From Clostridia bacterium (GTDB lineage Bacteria > Bacillota > Clostridia > Christensenellales > CAG-138), in assembly GCA_030530185.1 (NCBI GenBank), contig JAUMVL010000004.1, positions 13,108 to 21,999 on the forward strand: 8,892 nucleotides of DNA. Direction: 5' to 3'. The translations under genes were made by a program, and so were the position numbers. The notes below the pieces were generated by a model. That model saw nothing but the letters and a program-made list of their open reading frames with translations, was not told the DNA's origin and ran no database searches. Below, one piece after another: positions 1 to 5,231 of the stretch (the stretch's first letter is position 1; each line of letters opens with the position of its first letter).

Positions 1-246
1 ACGCAAAGCATTTGCGATCGCGCCGTGCCCGGCATTCCGGAGGCAATGCGCTATGCATCGCTGCAAATCACGCCGCGCGCCATCCTGTCCCGTGCGGCCG
101 CAGGGATCAAAAGCGGCTCGTTGATCATCAATCTGCCCGGCAGCCCCAAGGCCGCCAAAGAGAACCTTGAAGCGGTGCTTCCCGCGCTCGATCACGGGCT
201 TTTGATGCTTCGCGGCGGCCAGCAGGACTGCGCACAGGAGAAGTAA
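1..246 (+). CDS. MogA/MoaB-family molybdenum cofactor protein, C-terminal part
   Basis: This is the 3' end of a gene whose start lies left of the window; the reading frame is open from base 1 and ends at TAA, giving 81 visible residues. The visible part matches the end of the MoaB/MogA molybdopterin-binding fold: a VPGIPEAMR segment, then TPRAILSR, then the conserved LIINLPGSPKAAKENL loop and a closing helix with LPALDHGLLMLRG. Family members bind molybdopterin and adenylylate it ahead of molybdate insertion, in the cytoplasm. The PGSPKA loop contributes to the pterin/nucleotide site. MoaB and MogA cannot be told apart from this fragment, so no symbol is given. Transcription is convergent with the next gene and ends at a shared hairpin a few bases after the stop. 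A competence-damage CinA N-terminal domain is related but less likely, since the protein ends right after the domain. Confidence 0.85.
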   Translation, partial: TQSICDRAVPGIPEAMRYASLQITPRAILSRAAAGIKSGSLIINLPGSPKAAKENLEAVLPALDHGLLMLRGGQQDCAQEK

Positions 247-248
247 CC

Positions 249-280
249 AACAACGGATCGGCTTACGCCGATCCGTTGTT
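249..280 (+). terminator. Shared (bidirectional) hairpin terminator between convergent genes
   Basis: There is a perfect 14-bp inverted repeat (249-262 with 267-280) with a 4-base loop TTAC. It sits just after the stop of the molybdenum cofactor gene and 6 bases beyond the stop of the leftward degV gene. The U-tail is modest on the + side (TTGTTCATTTCTT) and weaker on the - side. Its position suggests it ends both transcripts. Confidence 0.8.
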
Positions 281-286
281 CATTTC

Positions 287-1174
287 TTACAGGCTATCCG
301 TTTTGCGAACGCCGGGTTTGCTCTCGAAGAACAGCGCAAGCGCGCCGGGGCCGACGTGCGATCCGGTGACCGGCTCATAATCGACAAGCAGAATATCCTT
401 CGGAGGACGGTTCTTCTTCAACAGCGAAACAAGATACTCCGCATCCGCTCTGCAGGCGGCATGCGCAATGCCGACCGTCTGTGTTTCGGGGGCGACCGCG
501 AGCTTGTCATACTGGCTTGCGAGCGCTTCGATCGAACGCTTGCGGCCGCGCACCTTGGCAAACGCGACGATCTTGCCATCCACCGCGCCCTTTAAGATCG
601 GCTTGATGTGCAGCACGGTCCCGACGACGGCCGCCAGATTGGAAAGCCGTCCGCCGCGGCGCAGAAACATCAGATTATCGACCGTAAACACGTTGAACAT
701 CCGTTCGGAAAGCGCGCGAAGCTGCTGTGCCGCTTCCTCTGTTTCAAGGCCCGCATCGCGCAGCTTTGCCGCGTGGATCGCCACCAACCCCTCACCGAGC
801 GAAGCGCCGAGCGTGTCGATGACCTCGATCTTCCGATCCGGGTACGATTCGAGCGCCATCTCGGCGCCGAGCATCGAGCTCTGGCACGAGCCGGAAATGC
901 CGGACGACATGCTCACATAAATAATATCCTTGCCCTCCGCAAGGAACGGCAGGAAAAAGTCTGCATACGTTTGGGGGTTGATTTGCGAAGTCGTCACCTT
1001 CGTATCGCCCTTGAAGATCGCATAAAACGCATCCCCGTCAAACGTATCGGTATCAAGACAGGTGTGCTCCTCCCCGTTGATATAATAACAGAACGGAATC
1101 ACCTTGAGGTCGTATTCACGCACCTGCTGATTTTGCAAATTACCCGACGTATCGGTTACCACCACAAAGCTCAC
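287..1174 (-). CDS. DegV family fatty-acid-binding protein
   Basis: This 295-residue protein has the length and motif order of the DegV family (FakB-type), which binds a fatty acid and in studied cases presents it to the kinase FakA for phosphorylation and phospholipid synthesis. Visible motifs are the N-terminal VVVTDTSGNL (4-13), TSQINP (62-67), SSGISGS (90-96, the usual acyl-carboxylate-binding loop), DTLGASLGEG (120-129), FLRRGGRLS (170-178), IKPIL (190-194), and GSHVGPGA near the end (271-278). The start chosen is GTG at 1174. It is preceded by GGGAGG at 8 bases' spacing and begins the protein directly with the family's first strand; an in-frame ATG at 1207 has no such site and would add 11 unrelated residues. 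The gene has its own promoter and no fakA partner in view. Ligand specificity is not readable from sequence. Confidence 0.93.
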   Translation of the reverse strand: MSFVVVTDTSGNLQNQQVREYDLKVIPFCYYINGEEHTCLDTDTFDGDAFYAIFKGDTKVTTSQINPQTYADFFLPFLAEGKDIIYVSMSSGISGSCQSSMLGAEMALESYPDRKIEVIDTLGASLGEGLVAIHAAKLRDAGLETEEAAQQLRALSERMFNVFTVDNLMFLRRGGRLSNLAAVVGTVLHIKPILKGAVDGKIVAFAKVRGRKRSIEALASQYDKLAVAPETQTVGIAHAACRADAEYLVSLLKKNRPPKDILLVDYEPVTGSHVGPGALALFFESKPGVRKTDSL

Positions 1175-1198
1175 GGAAAATCCCTCCCTGCAAACAGC

Positions 1199-1227
1199 GC
1201 GGCACAAGGCCCTTCGTCCCGTGCCGC
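1199..1227 (-). other. Hairpin in the degV 5' leader
   Basis: A 7-bp inverted repeat (1199-1205 with 1221-1227) encloses a 15-base loop. In the predicted degV transcript it lies between the promoter and the Shine-Dalgarno site, ending about 10 bases before the GGGAGG. No U-tract follows, so it does not look like a terminator. A role in mRNA stability or translation is possible but unproven. Confidence 0.4.
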
Positions 1228-1242
1228 AAGATGTACGTACCC

Positions 1243-1271
1243 ATGATACAAAGCCGTGGTCGAAAGGTCAA
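1243..1271 (-). promoter_or_regulatory. Housekeeping-type promoter for degV
   Basis: Reading leftward, TTGACC (1271-1266) is followed after exactly 17 bases by TATCAT (1248-1243). Each hexamer is one mismatch from consensus. The expected start is near 1236, giving a leader of roughly 60 nt before the GTG start of degV. Confidence 0.75.
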
Positions 1272-1388
1272 TCCACAAACCGAGAATTGCGCTATACCGA
1301 ACCGGTTTTTGCGGTAGAATCCGAAAATGCGGCTCTCCTCCGAGTAGAACGGCCCAAAATCCGGGCGTTTTTCGCTCCTCAGATTTCG

Positions 1389-1412
1389 AAAAAAGGACGG
1401 ATTGCTCCGTCC
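1389..1412 (-). terminator. Intrinsic terminator downstream of yitT
   Basis: On the minus strand a 7-bp stem GGACGGA/TCCGTCC is closed by a GCAA tetraloop of the stable GNRA type and is followed at once by six Us (1394-1389). It lies about 30 bases past the yitT stop and separates yitT from degV. Confidence 0.88.
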
Positions 1413-1440
1413 CGCCTTTCGCTTCCCGTTTTCCTCGCTT

Positions 1441-2343
1441 TTACCGGGTTCCCTGTGCCTTCTCCTCCGGCAGCGACTCCCGCGCCACCGTAAACCCGCG
1501 CCCGTGTACTTCGGACACCTTCGTGATCGTGATAAAAGCAAGCGGATCGACCCCGTGAATCATCTCGGTCGCATCGTATAGTTTGCGCTGCGGGATCACA
1601 CAGATCAGTCCCTTGCGCTGCTCGTGGAGCCGTCCCGTTTCGATCAAAGCCATCGTAACGCCGGCCTCGAGCTTGTTGAGCAGCACTTCACGCAGCTCTT
1701 CATACCGTTCCGATACCACAAACAGCTGCATTTGCGCCTTGCCGAGCACCATCATCTGATCGAGCACGACGCTTTCGAGCACAAGCACAAGCACGCCGAG
1801 CAAGAGCTTTTCCATCGGCAAAAACAGTGCCTGTCCGCCGATGATCAGAAAATCCGTCAGCCAGACGTATACTGCGACGGATACATGCGTGTACTTATTC
1901 AGAATCAATACGATCACGTCCATGCCGCCCGTCGATGATCCGACGCGCATGACAAGCCCGAGCGCAACGCCCAGCAGCACGCCGCCGAACACCGCGGCGA
2001 GCAGCGCGTTATCGGTAATGCGGCTGACGCCCGGAATCCGCTGAAACAGCGCCAAAAACGCCGGATACAGCAGAGAACTTGCAACGGTCGTCACCGCAAA
2101 CTTCCGTCCCAGTGCGATGCGCCCGATGAGCAGCAGCACAACGTTCAGAACCAGAATCACAAGAGAAACGTCCAGCTTTGGAAACAGCCGGCTCAGCGTG
2201 ATGCCGATCCCGGATGTACCGCCCATCAGGATGTCATGCGGAATCATAAACGCAGCAACCAAAAACGCAAGCAGCGCATTTCCGGCAAGTATGCTGAGCG
2301 TCGTCACGGTCAGTTTTTTGATTGGTTTATCGTAAGGTTTCAT
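1441..2343 (-). CDS. YitT family membrane protein (YitT domain plus DUF2179)
   Basis: This is a 300-residue integral membrane protein. About six hydrophobic segments are visible, roughly at residues 13-34, 58-76, 83-100, 113-132, 153-174 and 178-199. The family's glycine-rich loops MGGTSGIGI (40-48) and GSSTGGMD (135-142) lie between them. Residues about 205-285 form the soluble DUF2179 domain common to Bacillota YitT paralogues (FVVSERYEELREVL, then GVTMALIETG and PLAFITITKVSEVHGRGF). The molecular function is not established for the family; transport is often assumed. The ATG at 2343 is the first start after an in-frame TGA. Its ribosome binding site is poor: only a purine-rich GAAAACGAG precedes it, unlike the strong sites of its neighbours. 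It lies downstream of asnS, separated by a terminator, and no clear promoter of its own is visible. Confidence 0.93.
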   Translation of the reverse strand: MKPYDKPIKKLTVTTLSILAGNALLAFLVAAFMIPHDILMGGTSGIGITLSRLFPKLDVSLVILVLNVVLLLIGRIALGRKFAVTTVASSLLYPAFLALFQRIPGVSRITDNALLAAVFGGVLLGVALGLVMRVGSSTGGMDVIVLILNKYTHVSVAVYVWLTDFLIIGGQALFLPMEKLLLGVLVLVLESVVLDQMMVLGKAQMQLFVVSERYEELREVLLNKLEAGVTMALIETGRLHEQRKGLICVIPQRKLYDATEMIHGVDPLAFITITKVSEVHGRGFTVARESLPEEKAQGTR

Positions 2344-2376
2344 CGCTCGTTTTCAAAAATCGGTTCTGTCGCATGG

Positions 2377-2402
2377 AAAAGACCGCCTTTTCGGCGGCCT
2401 TT
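2377..2402 (-). terminator. Intrinsic terminator downstream of asnS
   Basis: On the minus strand GGCCGCC pairs with GGCGGTC (7 bp with one G-U) around a GAAAA loop, with flanking A-U pairs and a UUUU tail (2380-2377). It begins a few bases past the asnS stop and ends only 34 bases before the yitT start. It could act as a full terminator or as a partial one that lets some asnS transcripts into yitT. Confidence 0.8.
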
Positions 2403-2408
2403 GGGGTG

Positions 2409-3791
2409 TTACATGTCGAGGTTTGCTGCGGTCCGCGGGAAGGGAAGGACGTCACGGATGTTCTGCATGCCGGTCACGTACATGACCATACGCTCGAAGC
2501 CAAGGCCGAAGCCCGCGTGCTTGACGCCGCCGTATTTGCGCAGATCGAGGAACCACTGGTACTCGGTCATATCCATGCCGAGCTCTTTGCAGCGCGCATC
2601 AAGCACTTCGTACCGTTCCTCGCGTTGGCTGCCACCGATGATTTCGCCGACGCCGGGTACGAGCAAATCGCATGCCGCGACGGTCTTGCCGTCGTCATTG
2701 ACGCGCATATAGAACGACTTGATCTCCTTCGGATAGTCTGTCAGGAACATCGGCTTGCCGAACACCTGCTCGGTGAGGTAGCGCTCATGCTCGGATTGCA
2801 GGTCGGTTCCCCATTCGACCGGATATTCGAACTTCTGTCCGCTCTTTTGCAGGATCTCGATCGCTTCGGTGTAGGACAGGCGGCCGAAATCGTTGTCGAG
2901 CACGTTGTGAAGACGGTCTAAGAGGCCCTTATCGATGCGCTCGTTGAAGAACTCCATTTCGGCGGGGCAGCGGTCGAGCACGGTCTGAATGATATACTTC
3001 ACCATCGCTTCGGCAACCTCCATATCTCCCTCGAGGTCGCAGAACGCCATCTCCGGCTCGATCATCCAGAACTCGCTTGCGTGGCGCGCAGTAAAGCTGT
3101 ATTCGGCGCGGAATGTCGGCCCAAACGTATAGATATCACGGAACGCCAGCGCAAACGCTTCGCCGTAGAGCTGACCGGACCCGGACAGGTGCACGGGCTT
3201 TTTGAAAAAGTCCTGCGAATAATCCACCTTGCCGTCCGGCGTGCGGGGAAGGTTCTCAAGATCGAGCGTCGTGACCTGGAACATCTCACCGCGGCCCTCG
3301 CAATCGGCATTCGTCAGGATCGGCGTATGGACATAAACAAAGCCGCGATCCTGGAAAAACTCATGTATCGCTGCCGCGACGACCGAGCGGACGCGGAACG
3401 TCGCAAGGAACGTGTTCGTGCGCGGACGCAGCGTCTGCATCGTGCGAAGGTATTCAAGCGTGTGACGCTTTTTCTGCATCGGATAATCCGACGGGCACGT
3501 GCCCTCGATCGTGATTGCTTCGGCATGGATCTCGAACGGCTGCGGCGCGTCGGGTGTCAGCACGAGCGTTCCTTCGACGACGATCGCACAGCCCGTGGTC
3601 AGGCCTGCACCGAGATTGCGTTCATCATTGGCAAAGACGATCTGCACCGGACGAAACGACGTGCCGTCGTTCAGCTCGATGAAGCCGAATGTCTTTCCGG
3701 TACGGACTGTGCGGACCCAGCCGCAAACCGTAATGTCGCCCGCGAACCGTTCGGGCTCCTTTTGAATGTCACGCAATTTCAACAACTGCAT
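2409..3791 (-). CDS. asnS: Asparaginyl-tRNA synthetase
   Basis: This class II aminoacyl-tRNA synthetase charges tRNA-Asn with asparagine in the cytoplasm. The 460 residues match the usual bacterial length. Order: N-terminal OB-fold anticodon-binding domain (about 1-105, with VCGWVRTVR at 22-30), then the catalytic core with HTPILTNADCEGRGEMF (155-171), motif 2 TFGPTFRAE (222-230) followed by RHASEFWMIEPEMAF, the GEIIGGSQREER segment (382-393), and motif 3 GFGLGFER (427-434) ending in DVLPFPRT. The RHASEFWM block and the C-terminus separate it from aspartyl-tRNA synthetase. The start ATG at 3791 follows AGGAGG at 5 bases and opens the domain correctly; the frame continues upstream but without family similarity. 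One difference from my memory of E. coli AsnRS is YSF at 231-233, after FRAE, where NSN stands. The leader is short and holds no T-box. Confidence 0.97.
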   Translation of the reverse strand: MQLLKLRDIQKEPERFAGDITVCGWVRTVRTGKTFGFIELNDGTSFRPVQIVFANDERNLGAGLTTGCAIVVEGTLVLTPDAPQPFEIHAEAITIEGTCPSDYPMQKKRHTLEYLRTMQTLRPRTNTFLATFRVRSVVAAAIHEFFQDRGFVYVHTPILTNADCEGRGEMFQVTTLDLENLPRTPDGKVDYSQDFFKKPVHLSGSGQLYGEAFALAFRDIYTFGPTFRAEYSFTARHASEFWMIEPEMAFCDLEGDMEVAEAMVKYIIQTVLDRCPAEMEFFNERIDKGLLDRLHNVLDNDFGRLSYTEAIEILQKSGQKFEYPVEWGTDLQSEHERYLTEQVFGKPMFLTDYPKEIKSFYMRVNDDGKTVAACDLLVPGVGEIIGGSQREERYEVLDARCKELGMDMTEYQWFLDLRKYGGVKHAGFGLGFERMVMYVTGMQNIRDVLPFPRTAANLDM

Positions 3792-3801
3792 AGAGACCTC
3801 C

Positions 3802-3813
3802 TTTTGCGCAAAA
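3802..3813. promoter_or_regulatory. 12-bp perfect palindrome in the asnS leader
   Basis: TTTTGCGCAAAA is a perfect 12-base palindrome lying between the asnS promoter and its ribosome binding site; its last bases run directly into AGGAGG. By position, about +9 to +20 of the transcript, it could be an operator. The evidence is symmetry and position only. Confidence 0.3.
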
Positions 3814-3827
3814 AACAAGTGTCTTTC

Positions 3828-3855
3828 ATTATACCATATTTTTTTCGGATTGCAA
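3828..3855 (-). promoter_or_regulatory. Extended -10 promoter for asnS
   Basis: On the minus strand a perfect TATAAT (3833-3828) is preceded by TG at the extended -10 position. A weak -35 TTGCAA (3855-3850) lies 16 bases upstream. The predicted start near 3821 leaves a leader of about 30 nt, too short for a T-box riboswitch. Confidence 0.85.
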
Positions 3856-3988
3856 CGGGAATCTTTCCGGCCGGACGCACATCCAAAAGGCTTTTGCAAA
3901 ACGTTCTGATTCTATGCCGCTTTTCCATTTTTCCGTTTTCTTTTTCAACCGGTTTTCCCCTGTAGATAAGCCGTTTTCATGACCCGTA

Positions 3989-4015
3989 AGCCGGCAAACC
4001 GGCTCCTTTTCTTTT
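3989..4015 (+). terminator. Orphan terminator-like hairpin upstream of rrf2
   Basis: AGCCGG (3989-3994) pairs with CCGGCT (3999-4004) around a CAAA loop, followed by CC and a T-rich run TTTTCTTTT (4007-4015). The run is on the + side only, so it would stop rightward transcription. No rightward gene lies just upstream; asnS runs the other way. It may insulate rrf2 or end an unrecognised small RNA. The stem is short. Confidence 0.35.
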
Positions 4016-4049
4016 ATCAAAAAACAATATAGGAAGCGCGGAAAAAACA

Positions 4050-4078
4050 TTGACAAAAATACAAAACACTGATATATT
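4050..4078 (+). promoter_or_regulatory. Consensus promoter for the Rrf2-family gene
   Basis: A perfect TTGACA (4050-4055) is followed after exactly 17 bases by TATATT (4073-4078). The expected start is near 4085, giving a leader of about 108 nt before the ATG at 4194, long for a small regulator gene. Confidence 0.87.
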
Positions 4079-4090
4079 ACAAGAAGTAAT
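4076..4090. promoter_or_regulatory. Candidate operator overlapping the rrf2 start site
   Basis: The inverted repeat ATTAC-AAGAA-GTAAT overlaps the end of the -10 box and the predicted start site. Rrf2 proteins are dimers that bind imperfect palindromes and commonly repress their own genes, so an autoregulatory operator is plausible. The half-site TATTACAA (4075-4082) recurs just downstream of the -10 box of the acyl carrier protein promoter (4947-4954), there without its second arm. Confidence 0.4.
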
Positions 4091-4103
4091 CGTGGCGTAT
4101 TTT

Positions 4104-4178
4104 CCGGTGTGTTTTTGTTTGGAAAACGATTGCACCGGTTCCATCAAAATGCGCAGACGATTCCAGTAAGAATGGAAT
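4104..4178 (+). other. Potentially structured 5' leader of the rrf2 transcript
   Basis: Two hairpins can form in the leader. The first has an outer stem CCGGTG/CACCGG (4104-4109 with 4133-4138) and an inner stem GTTTT/AAAAC (4111-4115 with 4123-4127). The second is ATTCCA/TGGAAT (4160-4165 with 4173-4178) and ends 2 bases before the G-run (4181-4185) that would serve as ribosome binding site. It matches no riboswitch class I recognise. Confidence 0.35.
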
Positions 4179-4193
4179 TTGGGGGCTACAAAA

Positions 4194-4622
4194 ATGCAAT
4201 TAACCATGACAACCGACTACGCCATTCGCTGCTTACTGTACCTTTCCCAGAACGAAGGAATCTGCACGTCTCAAAAAGTACGTGAATACGCTGCGATCAG
4301 CAGCGATGAGCATACGCGCAAAATCCTGCGTCAACTGAAATACGGTGGGCTTGTCCGCTCCGACAAAGGTGCCAATGGCGGCTATGCGCTGACCCGTCCG
4401 ATCGACAAGATCACGTTCCTCGATGTTCTCCGCTGCACCGAAGATTCCGTGAAAATCAATCGTTGTCTCGAGGAGCCGAACGCGGAACAATCCCGCAAGG
4501 ACGAGCAGCTTTCCGTCTATCGGTTTTATGAAAAGACGCAGTCTCTGCTCGAAGATTATTTCGGTACCGTTACACTTGCGGATATCGTCCGCGAAACCGT
4601 TCCGACCTACGAGCGTAAATAA
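4194..4622 (+). CDS. Rrf2 family transcriptional regulator with incomplete cysteine cluster
   Basis: This 142-residue protein has the Rrf2 winged-helix fold: the opening MQLTMTTDYAIRCLLYL, a helix-turn-helix across about residues 25-50 (TSQKVREYAAIS, then TRKILRQLKYGGLV), the wing GANGGYALTRP (59-69) and the linker helix ITFLDVLRCTED. Family members sense iron-sulfur clusters, nitric oxide, redox state or thiol metabolites; many carry three cysteines after the linker helix. Here only C91 (in INRCLEEP) stays in that region, with C81 before it, and the segment up to RFYEK holds no further cysteine, so cluster binding in the usual way looks unlikely. The ATG at 4194 gives the standard family N-terminus. 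A TTG at 4179 would add five residues. The ribosome binding site is a G-run about 8 bases upstream. The gene has its own promoter and terminator. Its targets are unknown. Confidence 0.9.
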   Translation: MQLTMTTDYAIRCLLYLSQNEGICTSQKVREYAAISSDEHTRKILRQLKYGGLVRSDKGANGGYALTRPIDKITFLDVLRCTEDSVKINRCLEEPNAEQSRKDEQLSVYRFYEKTQSLLEDYFGTVTLADIVRETVPTYERK

Positions 4623-4643
4623 CTGATATTTCAATCGGAACCG

Positions 4644-4670
4644 TCACCTGCGAAAAGCAGGTGATTTTTT
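4644..4670 (+). terminator. Intrinsic terminator of the rrf2 gene
   Basis: An 8-bp perfect stem TCACCTGC/GCAGGTGA (4644-4651 with 4657-4664) with a GAAAA loop is followed directly by six Ts, with more T-rich sequence after it. It begins 21 bases past the stop codon. Confidence 0.92.
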
Positions 4671-4918
4671 ATAAATTTTTTTATATAGGTCTTCCGGTGT
4701 TTCCCTGCTTATTACACATGCTGTTTCTGCCGGAAGTCGGTTTTCACGCGTGATTATTTCTTCCTCGGCGATAGAAAAGGTTTCCTTTTCGATGGTTTCT
4801 TTCGCCCAGGATTGTCCGCAAGCCGCGGACTTGTTCGAATCGGATACCTGCCTTCCAAAGCAAATCCTGCGCGGGGTTGCGTTTTTGTCAGTTTCCTTGA
4901 CATTCCTTTCGGCGGTTC
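4671..4918. other. Intergenic stretch without a supportable gene
   Basis: Between the rrf2 terminator and the acp promoter I find no gene. Reading frames of about 60 codons exist on both strands (4750-4941 +, 4754-4939 -) but lack ribosome binding sites and resemble nothing I know. Structure seen: a 7-bp inverted repeat CTTCCGG/CCGGAAG (4691-4697 with 4730-4736) around a 32-base loop, and a 6-bp hairpin GTCCGC/GCGGAC (4814-4819 with 4825-4830). A TTGACA at 4897-4902 has no matching -10 box at 17 bases. A small RNA or a decayed gene is possible. Confidence 0.4.
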
Positions 4919-4947
4919 TTGCGCGCGGCGATCAAACATGATATACT
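4919..4947 (+). promoter_or_regulatory. Extended -10 promoter for the acp-aminotransferase unit
   Basis: TATACT (4942-4947) is preceded by TGA, giving an extended -10 element, with a poor -35 TTGCGC (4919-4924) at 17 bases. The expected start near 4954 leaves a leader of about 27 nt. The weak -35 could mean dependence on an activator. Confidence 0.65.
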
Positions 4948-4980
4948 ATTACAATCCTATCAATCGGAAGGGGCTTTCTG

Positions 4981-5214
4981 ATGATTTTTGATCGTCTGCT
5001 AAAAGTTTTCAAGCAAGTCATGCCGTACGCGGATACCGCGCGGATCACGCCGGACAGCGCGTTGATTTTGGATCTGCATATCGACTCGGTCACGCTGCTG
5101 ATGCTGGTCCTCGGTATTGAGGACGAATTCGGCGTACGCTTCGACAACCTTGACAACACCGCGTTCAACACGGTCGGTGACGTGATCGCCTATATTGAAG
5201 AAAAATTGAACTGA
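4981..5214 (+). CDS. Free-standing acyl carrier protein
   Basis: This 77-residue acidic, helical protein has the length and fold pattern of a discrete acyl carrier protein. Residues 30-37 read LDLHIDSV, the phosphopantetheine attachment site, with Ser36 as the expected modified residue; fatty-acid ACPs usually have DSL, here DSV. Helix II follows (TLLMLVLGIEDEFGVRF), then the closing helix TVGDVIAYIEEKL. A 4'-phosphopantetheine arm would carry an acyl or aminoacyl group as a thioester. The ATG at 4981 has an AAGGGG site 7 bases upstream. It is followed after 17 bases by an aminotransferase gene, and no fatty acid synthesis genes are nearby, so it is probably a specialised carrier and not the housekeeping one. 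No ligase, holo-ACP synthase or thioesterase lies in the window, so the cargo is unknown. Confidence 0.9.
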   Translation: MIFDRLLKVFKQVMPYADTARITPDSALILDLHIDSVTLLMLVLGIEDEFGVRFDNLDNTAFNTVGDVIAYIEEKLN

Positions 5215-5231
5215 CCCCGGGAGGGCTGCCT

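Noticed and set aside
608..1246. 212-codon rightward open frame antisense to degV
   Set aside because: It is a shadow of a clear DegV gene and has a histidine/arginine-rich composition typical of shadows.
1340..1370. Second terminator-like hairpin (GCCC/GGGC followed by GTTTTT) on the + strand
   Set aside because: The stem is only 4 bp and no rightward gene ends there.
3081..3965. 294-codon rightward open frame antisense to asnS
   Set aside because: It is arginine-rich with no family resemblance and lies opposite the conserved synthetase core.
3961..3969. DnaA-box-like TGTAGATAA
   Set aside because: It is a single copy with one mismatch to the consensus and has no clustered boxes or AT-rich unwinding region nearby.
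3829..4056. Possible 75-codon leftward gene upstream of asnS
   Set aside because: It overlaps the asnS promoter and resembles no protein I know, and its frame ends inside the promoter region.
4897..4902. Perfect TTGACA upstream of acp
   Set aside because: No acceptable -10 box lies 16-18 bases downstream; the TATACT is about 39 bases away, so it cannot pair with this hexamer.
4754..4939. Possible small basic protein on the minus strand in the rrf2-acp gap
   Set aside because: It has no ribosome binding site or recognisable motif; the composition looks random.
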